Source of the DNA: Bog-473 sp963736525
GTDB lineage: Bacteria > Actinomycetota > Acidimicrobiia > Acidimicrobiales > RAAP-2
Direction: 5' to 3'
Assembly: GCA_963736525.1 (NCBI GenBank)
Contig: CAVTPF010000010.1
Location: 1 to 64,000 of the forward strand
Length of the DNA stretch: 64,000 bases
Positions 32,311 to 41,639 of the stretch are shown one piece after another (within the stretch, counting starts at the first letter, position 1; each line of letters starts with the position of its first letter). Below the pieces are notes generated by a model, which did not search any database, was not told the origin of the DNA, and worked only from the letters and a program-made list of their open reading frames with translations. Both the position numbers and the translations under genes were made by a program.

Positions 32311-33044
32311 TCGACCAGAAGCCGTTGGGCGGTCGAGACGAACACGCCGTCGTGCTCGATGATCTCGTGCATGGCGCGGAGACGGTCACCATAGGCCTCG
32401 GACGTGAACCCCGGCACCGTCCAGTGCACCTTTCTCAAGAAGTGGACCACCGCCCCGACGTCGAAGAACTCGACACGCAGCGCGGACGTCCGCAGGTCGA
32501 CGACATCGAGCCCGGCCGCCGTTGCCGCCGCCTGCACGCGCTCCGGGCGTCGGTCCGCGTTCACCGGCTGCGGCCCCATCATGAAGTCCGTGAGCTCACG
32601 GTTGGACCCGGCACCGATCTGCTGCGACAGGTAGGTCCCGCCCGGTGCGAGGACCCTCGAGATCTCGTCCCACAGGACGACCACCGGGTGCCGGCTGACC
32701 ACGAGATCGAATGACGTCACGGCAAAGGGCAGTACGGGAGCGTCGGCCACCGCCACCACGTGGGCGCCGAGCGCGCGCAGCCGAGCCCGGGCGAGGGCGA
32801 CGTTGGGTGGCCACGACTCGGTTGCCACGAGCAGCCGGGGCGGCGACACCGCGCCGGCGGCGAGGACCTCTCCCCCACCGGTCTCGATGTCGAGGGCGGC
32901 GCGCGTGGCGGCCATCCGCCCACCCATCAGTCGGGCGTAGCCCCAGGGCGGCCGCTCCTCGGTCGCACGCCCCTCGAACCAGGAGAAGTCCCACCCCTCG
33001 ACCGGGACGGCGTCCCCCTCCGCCACCAGCTCTTCGAAGGTCAC
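32292..33044 (-). CDS. Class I SAM-dependent methyltransferase
   Basis: 250 residues: N-terminal WDFSWFEGRATEERPPWGY, the glycine-poor SAM loop DIETGGGEVLAAG, an acidic turn LLVATESWPPN, then VAVADAPVLPFAVTSFDLVVSRHP (in part, the post-I motif) and ISRVLAPGGTYLSQQIG (motif IV). It resembles methyltransferase-11 proteins of actinobacteria whose substrates are unknown. Stands alone on the minus strand, 48 nt after the DUF4389 gene. Confidence 0.82.
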   Translation of the reverse strand: MTFEELVAEGDAVPVEGWDFSWFEGRATEERPPWGYARLMGGRMAATRAALDIETGGGEVLAAGAVSPPRLLVATESWPPNVALARARLRALGAHVVAVADAPVLPFAVTSFDLVVSRHPVVVLWDEISRVLAPGGTYLSQQIGAGSNRELTDFMMGPQPVNADRRPERVQAAATAAGLDVVDLRTSALRVEFFDVGAVVHFLRKVHWTVPGFTSEAYGDRLRAMHEIIEHDGVFVSTAQRLLVEARRPC

Positions 33045-33092
33045 CGCCTCACGGCCTCCGTCTGGGTGTGGCCGCCGGGAAGACGCGGGCTC

Positions 33093-34613
33093 TCAACCGA
33101 GGTTGGCGTTGATCGCGTTGAGCAGGTTCTGCGTGTCGGCCGGATAGGAGTTGATGAGGGCGCCGATGTTGCTGTTCTGCGCGTCGGCACGGTACGTGGC
33201 GCAGTCGGGGCTGCTGGACAGCCGGGTCAGGATGGCCGACAGCTGGGTCGTATCGCTCTCCACCTGCTGCGCGGATGCGCCGGCGTTCGAGGGCAGGTTC
33301 ATGCCGCGCAGGTCGGTGTCGAACTGCGCCAGCCTCGTGGCGGCCGCCAACGAGTCCTGCCTGATCAACGGGACCGTCGTGCAATTGGCCTGACCGAGGA
33401 CCTTCTCGATGGGCCCCCGCGTGGAGCTGAAGTCCGAGTACACGGCGTTGTACTGCTGCACGGTCGACGACTGCCGATGCGCGGTCAGGACGTTCTGGGT
33501 GATGTTCTGGCCCAGGAACAGGACGGAACCCCAGACGATGGCGAAGATCATCCAGCCCCTTGCTGCACCGGTGAGGACGAGGATCCCCCACGAGGGCGTC
33601 TCGTTCCCCGAACTCGGCGCGGCTGCGGTCCGCTCCCAGGACGACGGCGGGGGCATGGCGCCGAGTCCCGCCGGCGGCGGTGCGGCCGGTGGGGGCATGG
33701 GCGGGGGCCACTGCGGAGGTGGGGGCGGAGCCGCACCTGGCGTACCGACGACCGGCTCGGCGTCGGATCCCGCAGGAGCCGGCGCGGCCGTCCCTGCGGT
33801 CTCGGCGGGGACCGGCGGGTACGAGAAGGGTTGCGCCGCCGGCTGCGGCGGGGGCGCGGGCGCCGGCGCGGCCGGCGGGGGGGCGGTGGGGGCCGGCGCG
33901 GCCGGCGGGGGGGCGGTGGGGGCCGGCGCGGCCGGCGGGGGCGACGGAACGTTGGGCGGGGCGCCGGTCGTCGTGGGAGGTGGAGGAGGAGGCGGGGGCG
34001 GTGCCGAAGGTGCGGCTGCGACGGTGTCGCCGAGCATGCCCCAGGGGTACTCCGCGGTGAGCATCGTGAAGTACGAGTGGAGCCTGGCCACGTAGCGCAG
34101 CAGTGCCGAGTAGGGAGCGTAGAGCGCCGGCGGCATGCGGCCGCTGAACAGGACGATGAGCCACGCCACGAAGAGCAGGGGGAAAGTCAGGCCGTACTCC
34201 ACGATCTGGGAGAACACGGCCGCTGGGATCACCAAGATGATGCGGAAGAGCACGGCCCACCGGTTCAGCCGGCCCGGCGCGGGAAGGATGGGGCGAGCGG
34301 GGTATTCCTCGTCGTCGAGCGAGAAGGGTGGGTACCGGTCCGTCAGGAGGAACATGTACGCGGCCACCCGTATGTACCAGCGCACCACACCGCTGATGAA
34401 CGAGTGCGCCCAACCGGGCAGGCGACCCGTGAACAGGGCGGCGAACCACCCGATGATCAGGACGACGAGGGCCGCCAGCGCGAGGAAGTACAGCACGACG
34501 AACTGCGGGATGGCCAAGATGATGCGGAAGGCGACGGTCAGCCGCCGCTGCGGAGCGCTGCCGGAGTACCACATGTCGATCCGCCGGGTCGGCATCGTCA
34601 TCGCTGCGTCCAT
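33093..34613 (-). CDS. Double DUF4389 membrane protein with proline-rich linker
   Basis: 506 residues. Two DUF4389 units fill about 1-195: each has two membrane helices and the RLPGW/RMPPAL..RY turn (GRLPGWAHSFISGVVRWYIRV; SGRMPPALYAPYSALLRYV, abbreviated) ending in LTDRYPPF or LTAEYPWG. Residues 200-345 are Pro/Ala-rich with tandem PAAPAPTAPP units. A further membrane helix is near 360, followed by an extracytoplasmic helical domain with two cysteines (QANCTTV, SPDCATY) that could form a disulfide. Probably an envelope protein with the linker spanning the wall; function unknown. Confidence 0.8.
   Translation of the reverse strand: MDAAMTMPTRRIDMWYSGSAPQRRLTVAFRIILAIPQFVVLYFLALAALVVLIIGWFAALFTGRLPGWAHSFISGVVRWYIRVAAYMFLLTDRYPPFSLDDEEYPARPILPAPGRLNRWAVLFRIILVIPAAVFSQIVEYGLTFPLLFVAWLIVLFSGRMPPALYAPYSALLRYVARLHSYFTMLTAEYPWGMLGDTVAAAPSAPPPPPPPPPTTTGAPPNVPSPPPAAPAPTAPPPAAPAPTAPPPAAPAPAPPPQPAAQPFSYPPVPAETAGTAAPAPAGSDAEPVVGTPGAAPPPPPQWPPPMPPPAAPPPAGLGAMPPPSSWERTAAAPSSGNETPSWGILVLTGAARGWMIFAIVWGSVLFLGQNITQNVLTAHRQSSTVQQYNAVYSDFSSTRGPIEKVLGQANCTTVPLIRQDSLAAATRLAQFDTDLRGMNLPSNAGASAQQVESDTTQLSAILTRLSSSPDCATYRADAQNSNIGALINSYPADTQNLLNAINANLG
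33862..33941 (-). repeat. Tandem 30-nt repeat coding for a Pro/Ala linker
   Basis: Two full 30-nt units (33862-33891, 33892-33921) and a 20-nt partial third are identical. They lie in frame in the DUF4389 gene and encode PAAPAPTAPP-type decapeptides. Likely to vary in copy number by slippage. Confidence 0.85.
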
Positions 34614-34743
34614 GATGCCCCCTTCGTGAGCCGCCGGTCGCGGGCGACCGATGCAACGCGAACGTTAGAGCATGGGCATTCCACACGGTGCCACCCGCCG
34701 GGCGACGGTGACGATCCCGTGACCACACACACCTGTCAGTGCA

Positions 34744-35901
34744 TCACAACGATGCGTACACGGCATCGATCAACGCCCGGTTGCGCGTGCTCTGCCACCG
34801 GGGGATGACGTGGTTCATGACGTATCCGAACGCGACCCCAGCGTCCGGGTCGGCGAATCCGACGGCACCCCCCGTTCCGAAGTGGCCGAAGCTCGATGGG
34901 TTGGGCCCGAAGGGACGCCGCGGCACCGTCGGCTTGAATCCGAGGCCGAACGTCACCTCCTCGTGGAGGATCGGGCAATAGCCCGTCGACTGCGCGGACG
35001 TCGCCTCGGTCAACAGGTCACCCGAGAGCACGCGACCGGGTTCGAGGAGCGCGGCGTAGAGGCGCGCCACGCCCCGGGCCGTTCCGTGCCCGTTGGTCGA
35101 GGGCACCGCCGCCCCGCGCCAGGGCGCGGAGTTCACCACGCCCATCGACGAATAGCCCGGAGGGTTGAAGTAGCTCAACGTCTCCATCAGGACGTCCCCC
35201 TCGAGCCCGCTGAAGTCCGGCGGCCCGTCGCCGGTGGGCACCTCGAACACCACCTCGGCACAGCGGTGGCGCTCCCGCGGCGGGACGCCCACGTGGACGT
35301 CGGCGCCGAGTGGGCCCGCGACGACCGCCAACCTGGCGCGGCACGTGTCGCCACTCACCCGGCGCACCACCTCTCCGATCAGATGCCCGTACGTATTGGT
35401 GTGGTAGGCGTGGCGCGTGCCCGGCTCCCACCACGTCTCCGTGGCCGCCAACGCGGCGGTCATCCGGTCCCAGCGCCACAGGTCCTCGTTCGTGAGGCGC
35501 TCGCGGATGGCCGGCACGCCAGCCCGGTGACACAGAGCGTGCCGCAACGTCGCCGTCTCCTTGCCGCCCACGGCGAATTCGGGCCACACGGCGACGAGCG
35601 GCTCGTCGAGAGCGACCTCCCCGGCGTCCACCAGCTGCAAGGCGAGCAGTGCCAGGAATGCCTTCCCGACGGAGTAGAAGTCGACCAAGGTGTCGTGCTC
35701 CCAGGGCTCGCGCCGGCCGGCGTCCCTCCACCCACCGGCCAGGTCGATCACGGTCGTACCGTCGAGCACGACGCACACCGCCGCGCCCATCTCGCCGCGC
35801 TCGGAGAAGTTGCGCACGAACTCCTGCTCGACGAGGGCGAAGCGGGTGTCGCACCTGCCGGTCACGGGAGCCGGCGATCCTTCCAGGCCACGTGTTCGCA
35901 T
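34744..35901 (-). CDS. Serine beta-lactamase-fold esterase (class C/EstB-like)
   Basis: 385 residues of the beta-lactamase/D-aminopeptidase superfamily. The SxxK motif is SVGK (Ser77-Lys80), the second motif is YHTN in HAYHTNTYGHL, and the third is FGHFGTGG. No signal peptide, so it is an intracellular esterase or amidase rather than a resistance enzyme. A ribosome site GGAGCTGAGAC precedes the ATG. It starts 3 nt after the PhnZ-like gene and is probably co-transcribed with it. Confidence 0.88.
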   Translation of the reverse strand: MRTRGLEGSPAPVTGRCDTRFALVEQEFVRNFSERGEMGAAVCVVLDGTTVIDLAGGWRDAGRREPWEHDTLVDFYSVGKAFLALLALQLVDAGEVALDEPLVAVWPEFAVGGKETATLRHALCHRAGVPAIRERLTNEDLWRWDRMTAALAATETWWEPGTRHAYHTNTYGHLIGEVVRRVSGDTCRARLAVVAGPLGADVHVGVPPRERHRCAEVVFEVPTGDGPPDFSGLEGDVLMETLSYFNPPGYSSMGVVNSAPWRGAAVPSTNGHGTARGVARLYAALLEPGRVLSGDLLTEATSAQSTGYCPILHEEVTFGLGFKPTVPRRPFGPNPSSFGHFGTGGAVGFADPDAGVAFGYVMNHVIPRWQSTRNRALIDAVYASL

Positions 35902-35904
35902 GTC

Positions 35905-36549
35905 TCAGCTCCTGGCGGCAGCGGCTCGCTCGGCCCATTGGCGCAGGCGGTGCGCCCAGTGGTCGAGATCCTGGACCGCCAGCGCCTCGAGCTTGCCTCC
36001 GTCGTCGGCCCGGCGCAGCCTGACCGCGTCCTCGGCCAGCGGCAGCGCGGCGAAACGGGACGCCTCCGCGTCGGACAGGGGTCCGCCCTGCACGGCAAGA
36101 GAATCCACGCTGTCTGCCGCCAGTACGCCGCCGTAACCGGGATCCGTTGCCACCAGGTACCGCTTGGCCGTCACGTGGAGCGCGACGAGCCCGGCCACCC
36201 GTTCCCCCAGCGTCGCCCGCACCGCGTCGGCCGCCGCCTGCGCGTGCTCCTCGTCACCCACGCCGGGCATGAGATGGCCGATGTCGTGCACGAGCCCGGC
36301 CACCGCCAGCGCCGGGTCGTCGGACACCGCGTGCTCGAGGGACGACGCCGTCTGCAGCGCGTGGTCCAGCTGGGTCACCGCCGTGCCGGGTCGCAGCGGC
36401 CTGCGCGCGCCGGAGGCCAACAGGGTGAGGATCCCCTCCACGTCGAGTTCGTCGGTCGGCACACGCACCCCGTCATCTTTGCCGATCGATCCGTCGTCTT
36501 CCGCCGGGGCTGCTGTCGCCACCCGTCGCGCCCTTTCGTCACCCGTCAC
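35905..36549 (-). CDS. PhnZ-like HD-domain diiron oxygenase
   Basis: The product follows the PhnZ/phosphonate-associated HD pattern closely: VTQLDHALQTAS (His63), VHDIGHLMPG (His88, Asp89, His92), GDEEHAQAAAD (His102), ALHVTAKRYLVATDPGY (His125, Lys129), SVDSLAVQGGPLSDAEA and LRRADDGGKLEAL. PhnZ oxidatively cleaves hydroxy-aminoethylphosphonate with a mixed-valence diiron site. No phosphonate transport or PhnY gene is seen, so the substrate may differ. Start uncertain: GTG 36549 or GTG 36468. It is divergent from the sulfotransferase gene 28 bp away. Confidence 0.82.
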   Translation of the reverse strand: MTGDERARRVATAAPAEDDGSIGKDDGVRVPTDELDVEGILTLLASGARRPLRPGTAVTQLDHALQTASSLEHAVSDDPALAVAGLVHDIGHLMPGVGDEEHAQAAADAVRATLGERVAGLVALHVTAKRYLVATDPGYGGVLAADSVDSLAVQGGPLSDAEASRFAALPLAEDAVRLRRADDGGKLEALAVQDLDHWAHRLRQWAERAAAARS

Positions 36550-36577
36550 TCCCCTGTTGGGGGTACGGTGATCCGCC

Positions 36578-37807
36578 GTGCCCTGGGTCCCACCACCGCG
36601 CAGCCCGTGGGCGGACAAGATGGTCGCGCTCGGACGGGGCCTCGGCGACGACGGGCGCTCGCTGATTTCGCTGCACCCCGAGGACCTCCGTGCCGCGGCG
36701 CAGGCCACCACCGGCCTCGACGACTTCGGTGACACGTGGTGGGAGGAACCGTTCCAGCGCCTCTGCGCGTCGCTCGACAACGAGGCCCGCCTCCACCTGC
36801 CCGGCCGGTTGCGGACCCGGGGCGAGCTGCAGCTGATTCTCCAGAACCGGCTCCGCATGGTCGACCTCTGGACGCGGGAGCCCGCCGTCCTGCGCGAGCC
36901 GGTGCCCGCACCCATCGTCGTGACCGGCCTCGGGCGCTCGGGCACGACCCTGCTGCACGAATTGCTCGCCTGCGACCCCGACAACCGCCCGCCGCTTCTG
37001 TGGGAGCTCCTGCACACCGTCCCGTACGACGACACCTCGGGCGACCTCTGCGACGACGAGATCACGCTCATGGACGAGATGGTCCCCGCGTTCACCGCAA
37101 TGCACGAGAACGGTGGCCGCCTGCCCACCGAGTGCATCTTCGCCTTCGCCCACCAGTTCTCGAGCGACATGTACACCGGCCTGTACAACGTGGCCGAGTA
37201 CACGATGTGGCGCAGCGGAGCGGACCAGTCCCCGATTTACGACTGGCACAAGCGCCAACTGCAGACGCTGCAGTGGGTGACCCAGCGGCCCACCACGCGA
37301 TGGGTCGTGAAGGCGCCCTCCCATCTCTCCGCCCTTCCCCTCGTCTTCTCGACCTACCCCGACGCACGCGTCGTCATCACACACCGCGATCCGCTGCGCG
37401 TCATCGGGTCGCTCGCCGACCTGATGGCCACCCTGCACTACATGCACTCGGACCATGTCGACCATTCGGTGCTGGTCCAGTTCATGGCGTTGGGGCTCGA
37501 GATGCAGATGGACCACGTCACCGCCGAACGCGACGCCGGCGACATCCCTGACGATCAGATCGCCGACGTCGTCTACGGCGACCTGGTGGCGGACCCACTC
37601 GGCGTCATCGAGGGCCTCTACGCCGGATGGGACCTCCCGGTCAGCGACGAGTATCGGGCCGGTCTCACGGACTACCTGGCTGCCCGGCACTCGGGCCGGG
37701 CCTCCTCCCACGACTACTCCTTCGCCGACACCGGGCTCGACCTGGCCACCCACCGGGCCCTCGTCGCGCCCTACCAGGAGCGCTTCGCCGTGCCGTCCGA
37801 GGTCTGA
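36578..37807 (+). CDS. Sulfotransferase-family protein
   Basis: 409 residues with the PAPS-binding loop VVTGLGRSGTTLLHELL (117-124 core), the helix WELLHTVPYD, the 3'-phosphate region WVVKAPSHLSALPLVFSTYPDARVV (core KAPSHL) and RDPLRVIGSL. This is the long sulfotransferase group common in actinobacteria and mycobacteria, acting on lipids, sterols or carbohydrates. No membrane segment. It converges with the DUF1214 gene. Substrate unknown. Confidence 0.88.
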   Translation: MPWVPPPRSPWADKMVALGRGLGDDGRSLISLHPEDLRAAAQATTGLDDFGDTWWEEPFQRLCASLDNEARLHLPGRLRTRGELQLILQNRLRMVDLWTREPAVLREPVPAPIVVTGLGRSGTTLLHELLACDPDNRPPLLWELLHTVPYDDTSGDLCDDEITLMDEMVPAFTAMHENGGRLPTECIFAFAHQFSSDMYTGLYNVAEYTMWRSGADQSPIYDWHKRQLQTLQWVTQRPTTRWVVKAPSHLSALPLVFSTYPDARVVITHRDPLRVIGSLADLMATLHYMHSDHVDHSVLVQFMALGLEMQMDHVTAERDAGDIPDDQIADVVYGDLVADPLGVIEGLYAGWDLPVSDEYRAGLTDYLAARHSGRASSHDYSFADTGLDLATHRALVAPYQERFAVPSEV

Positions 37808-37820
37808 CGGCAGGGCGCCG

Positions 37821-38984
37821 TCAGCGCAGGCTCGCGGCCGGCACCACCTCGGCCGTCGGGTGGGGCGGCCCGTCGGCCAGCACCCAGCGCACCAGCATGT
37901 AGCCCTCCAGCCGGCCACCGGTGTCGAGCCAGTTCTCGACCCCGGGTCCGGGGTCCGAGGGGGCGATCACCATGCGCCACGAGCCGTCGGCGGAGCGGGT
38001 CGCCGTCTTGTTGTTGAGCGCCGTGGTCGTGTAGCGGTAGTCGAAGCTCTCCATCCACGGCGACGTCAGCGTGAGGCCCCAGTAGAGGAACGGCTTGTCC
38101 GGCTCGTGGACGGTCACCACCAGCGCCTCCCCCGGCTCGAGCCGGAAACGGCCACCGTGGTAGGTCATCTCCGCGTTGGAGTGTGAGCGCACCTCGTCCT
38201 CCTGCGATTCCACGTGCGCCGATCCGGCCTGCCCGCCGAACGTGTTCATGTTGGTGGCGGCGTCGTGCCACATCTGCAGGGCGGTGTCCCCGACGAAGGT
38301 GAGGAACATGGCGGCGAACTCGAGTTTGGGGGCGAGCTCCTCGGACGAGAGGATCGGCGCGGGCACGGACTTACCGGGCTCGGGCACCAGCTCGACCCGG
38401 AGCCGCGACAGGCGCTCGGGCGTCTTCTCGAAGTGGGTCTCGCGGATGGCCAGCTGCGCCGTGCCGGGCTCGAGCACAATGGCGTTGCGCGGTCGCGGGT
38501 CGGGCATGGCCGACGCCGGCGCGATCAGGATGTCAACCTCGCCGTCGGGGCCGATCTCGTACTCGTCGATGTGCGTCTGGGTCTGGGTGCCCGTGCGGCC
38601 CCCCACCTGGCCCTGCCCGAACGGCGTGCCGAAGGTCATACCGAGGTAGGCGCACCCACCCCGGTATCCGACGAGCCGGTAGGAGCGAGAGTCGTCGAGC
38701 ACGCAGAACAGATAGTTGACGTCAGGGTTGTCGACCAGGAGCTTGCGGTACTCGTCCTGGAGGGTGAAGAGCTGCGGGTGCAGCGGGTCGGACCTCTCGA
38801 CGAACCAATCCAGAGCCAGACGGGAGAGGCGGGTGACCCACCGGTAGCCCTCGGCCATGTCCACGTCGGTCTCGGGGACACCGGTCGCCTGGCGCACGAC
38901 GTCGAGCGCCGCCGTCTGCGCCCGCACCCAGGCTTCGAAGGCCGTATTCAGTCGTTCTTCTTGCATCCGGTCGACGCTACTCAT
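37821..38984 (-). CDS. DUF1214-domain protein
   Basis: 387 residues from ATG 38984 (ATG 38999 is an alternative). The N-terminal half is helical and soluble (TAFEAWVRAQTAALDVV). The C-terminal third is the DUF1214 barrel: GRFRLEPGEALVVTVHEPD, LYWGLTLTSPWMESFDY, WRMVIAPSDPGPGVENWLDTGG, MLVRWVLADG. No signal peptide, unlike most DUF1254/DUF1214 envelope proteins. The frame stays open to 41771 through the antisense of the acyl-CoA genes, which is rejected. Convergent with the sulfotransferase, divergent from the acyl-CoA dehydrogenase. Function unknown. Confidence 0.85.
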   Translation of the reverse strand: MSSVDRMQEERLNTAFEAWVRAQTAALDVVRQATGVPETDVDMAEGYRWVTRLSRLALDWFVERSDPLHPQLFTLQDEYRKLLVDNPDVNYLFCVLDDSRSYRLVGYRGGCAYLGMTFGTPFGQGQVGGRTGTQTQTHIDEYEIGPDGEVDILIAPASAMPDPRPRNAIVLEPGTAQLAIRETHFEKTPERLSRLRVELVPEPGKSVPAPILSSEELAPKLEFAAMFLTFVGDTALQMWHDAATNMNTFGGQAGSAHVESQEDEVRSHSNAEMTYHGGRFRLEPGEALVVTVHEPDKPFLYWGLTLTSPWMESFDYRYTTTALNNKTATRSADGSWRMVIAPSDPGPGVENWLDTGGRLEGYMLVRWVLADGPPHPTAEVVPAASLR

Positions 38985-39065
38985 GTGTGCGCCATTCATG
39001 TTTGGGCAGGGTCGCCCGGTATGCGCCGAGTCGCCCGCTCGGGTCGCGCCCGGTAACTTCGGGTC

Positions 39066-40418
39066 GTGACCGATACCGCGACCGAGACGACGACAGGCAC
39101 CGAGGAGCAGCTCAGCGAGCTCCGGGCCTGGCTGGGAGACAACTGGGACCCCGACCTGACGGTCGCCCAGTGGTGGGAGCGGCTGGGGCTGGCCGGTTGG
39201 GCCGCCCCGGGACTGCCCACGAACGCCTACGGGCGGGGCATGGCCCGGTCCGACGTGATCCTCGTGCAACAGGAGGTCGCGAAGTTCGGGGCACTGGGCG
39301 CCCCCGCCGGTCTGGGTCTCCTGCTGGCCGCACCGACCATCGCCGCGCACGGCAGCCAGGAGCAGATCGACCTCTACGTGCGGGACATCGTCACCGGCCA
39401 GAAGGCGTGGTGCCAGCTCTTCAGTGAGCCCCAGGCGGGCTCGGACCTCGCCGGCCTGCAGACGCGGGCGGTCAAGGACGGCGACGAGTGGGTGGTCAAC
39501 GGGCAGAAGGTGTGGACCTCCGGGGGCCAGTACGCCGACCTGGGCATGCTGCTCGCCCGCACCGACCCCGAGGTGCCCAAGCACCAGGGCATCTCCTATT
39601 TCGCCTTCGACATGCTCCAGGACGGCGTCGACGTGCGCCCGCTGAAGGAGATGACCGGCCATGCGCTGTTCAACGAGGTGTTCATCACGGACGCCCGGGT
39701 GCCGGACGCCGCGCTGATCGGCGGCGTGAACAAAGGGTGGGCCGCGGCCAACACCACGCTCATGAACGAGCGGGCCGGCCTCGGCTCGGGCGGTGGCAAC
39801 GCGGTGGGCGGCGGGCTGGCGCAGCCCGGCACCGTCATGGGCTTCCTGTCCCGACGCGTCGGTGACCTGGTCGCCGACGCCTCGAGCTCGGGAGCCACGC
39901 CCAAGAAGTCCTCGCAGCCGAGCGGCGCGCTGGGCGCCATGCGCGGCGGCGCCGGCCTCCTCATCGGCCTGGCGCAGTCCCGCGGTGTCAACACCGACGC
40001 CGGGATCCGCCAGGACCTGGCCCGGCTCTACACGTTGGGAGAGCTGGGCCGCTACAACGGTCTGCGGCTGAAGGCGGTCAAGGAGCAGGGAGGCGACATC
40101 CCTGGCATGCCCAACGTGGCCAAGCTGTCCATGAGCCAGATCGTGCGCCTCACGCGCGACCTCGGCCTGCGCATCGCGGGGCCGGCCGGGATGCTGCACG
40201 CCTACGACAGCGACGACAAGGCTGCCCTCAAGCACGCGACCGGCGACCCCTTCGCCGGCGGCATCACCGAGATGGCACTCTTCGCCCAGGCGCCGCCCAT
40301 CTACGGCGGGACCGACCAGGTGCAGCGCAACATCATCGGCGAACGCGTCCTCGGCCTGCCCAAGGAGCCCAGCAACGACCGGGTCACGCCCTTCTCGCAG
40401 CTGCCCAAGAACGCCTGA
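39066..40418 (+). CDS. Acyl-CoA dehydrogenase-family protein with glycine-rich insertion
   Basis: 450 residues. The FAD/acyl-CoA core is clear: WCQLFSEPQAGSDLAGLQTRA, WVVNGQKVWTSGGQYADLG, the middle beta domain, and C-terminal YGGTDQVQRNIIGERVLGLP, where the conserved Gln/Arg contacts FAD. Residues about 239-305 carry a Gly/Ser-rich insertion (GSGGGNAVGGGLAQPG to AMRGGAGLL) not usual in the family, close to the middle/C-terminal domain boundary. Starts with GTG. It heads a six-gene plus-strand set and would introduce a double bond into the acyl-CoA substrate. Confidence 0.9.
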   Translation: MTDTATETTTGTEEQLSELRAWLGDNWDPDLTVAQWWERLGLAGWAAPGLPTNAYGRGMARSDVILVQQEVAKFGALGAPAGLGLLLAAPTIAAHGSQEQIDLYVRDIVTGQKAWCQLFSEPQAGSDLAGLQTRAVKDGDEWVVNGQKVWTSGGQYADLGMLLARTDPEVPKHQGISYFAFDMLQDGVDVRPLKEMTGHALFNEVFITDARVPDAALIGGVNKGWAAANTTLMNERAGLGSGGGNAVGGGLAQPGTVMGFLSRRVGDLVADASSSGATPKKSSQPSGALGAMRGGAGLLIGLAQSRGVNTDAGIRQDLARLYTLGELGRYNGLRLKAVKEQGGDIPGMPNVAKLSMSQIVRLTRDLGLRIAGPAGMLHAYDSDDKAALKHATGDPFAGGITEMALFAQAPPIYGGTDQVQRNIIGERVLGLPKEPSNDRVTPFSQLPKNA

Positions 40419-40463
40419 TCGCCCGTACGCCAGGTTCGGGTCAGGACCGGGGGGTCGTCGGGA

Positions 40464-41639
40464 GTGAAGCGGGTGGACCGGACTCTGCGCGGTGCCGCCG
40501 CCATCGTGGGCGTGGCCGACGATGTCTCGCCCACCGGCGAGCTCGACCGGACGGGGCGCGAGCTCGAGGTCGCCATGGTGCTCGACGCCCTGGCCGACGC
40601 CGGCCTCACCCTGGCCGATGTCGACGGCGTCTGCCACGCGGAGTCGGCCGTCGCCTTCGCCGAATACCTCGGCATCCACCCCACCTACACGGAGTCGACC
40701 ATGACGGGCGGCTCCAGTTACGAGGTCCACCTCGAGCACGCGGCCGCGGCCATTGCCGCCGGGGAATGCGACGTGGTGGTGAGCGTCTACGCGTCGACGC
40801 CGCGTGGCGACCGGGCCCGCCGCCGGTCGCGGCCACGCCGCGGGCCGGACGGCCCCAATCCCATGGCCGAGTGGGACCTCCCGTACGGGCTGCGCACGCC
40901 CATGGGCCCGTACGCGCTCGCCGCCGCCCGGCACATGCACGAGTTCGGCACCACCTCCGAGCAACTGGCCAGCATCGCCGTGAGCACACGAGCGTGGGCG
41001 TCGCTGAACCCACGCGCCCGCTACCGCGACCCCATCGCCGTCGACGACGTCTTGGCCTCGCCGCTGCAGGTCAGCCCGCTGCACCTCCTCGACTGCTGCC
41101 TCGTGACCGACGGCGCCGGGGCCTTCGTGATGACCAGTGCGGCGCGCGCCCGATCCTTGCGCAGAGCGCCCGTGTACGTGCTGGGCGCGGCCACCTGCAC
41201 GGACCACATGGGGATCACCCAGATGCCCGACCTCACCACGACACCGGGTGCCGTCTCCGGCGCCAACGCGTTCGCCATGGCCGGCCTGTCTCCCTCCGAC
41301 GTCGACGTGCTGATGGGCTACGACAGCTTCACCATCACGGCGCTGCTGCACCTGGAGGACCTCGGCTTCTGCGAGAAGGGTGAGGGCGGCCCGTTCGCCG
41401 CCGGCGGTCGCCTCGGCCCCGGCGGGGGTCCGCTGGCCATGAACACGAACGGGGGCGGGCTGTCCTTCACCCATCCCGGCATGTACGGGATGTTCCTCAT
41501 CACCGAAGCAGTGCGCCAGCTGCGCGGCGAGTGTGCCGAGCGCCAGGTCGCCGGGGCCGACGTCGCAGTCGCCCACGGGTCGGGCATCTTCCTCTCGGTG
41601 ATGTCCACGGCCGTGCTCGGGACGGAGGCGACGCTGTGA
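40464..41639 (+). CDS. Ltp-type thiolase-like protein, probable steroid/acyl-CoA aldolase subunit
   Basis: 391 residues of the thiolase-like lipid-transfer (SCP-x) group. The nucleophilic Cys of true thiolases is missing: the expected NACATG segment is MTGGSSYEVH. It keeps MGYDSFTITALLHLEDLGF and NTNGGGLSFTHPGMYGM, segments that in Ltp2-like aldolases contribute catalytic tyrosines. The following gene encodes a DUF35 protein starting in the overlap GTGA, the same pairing as Ltp2-ChsH2. It probably catalyses retro-aldol cleavage of a hydroxyacyl-CoA side chain rather than thiolysis. Confidence 0.82.
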   Translation: MKRVDRTLRGAAAIVGVADDVSPTGELDRTGRELEVAMVLDALADAGLTLADVDGVCHAESAVAFAEYLGIHPTYTESTMTGGSSYEVHLEHAAAAIAAGECDVVVSVYASTPRGDRARRRSRPRRGPDGPNPMAEWDLPYGLRTPMGPYALAAARHMHEFGTTSEQLASIAVSTRAWASLNPRARYRDPIAVDDVLASPLQVSPLHLLDCCLVTDGAGAFVMTSAARARSLRRAPVYVLGAATCTDHMGITQMPDLTTTPGAVSGANAFAMAGLSPSDVDVLMGYDSFTITALLHLEDLGFCEKGEGGPFAAGGRLGPGGGPLAMNTNGGGLSFTHPGMYGMFLITEAVRQLRGECAERQVAGADVAVAHGSGIFLSVMSTAVLGTEATL

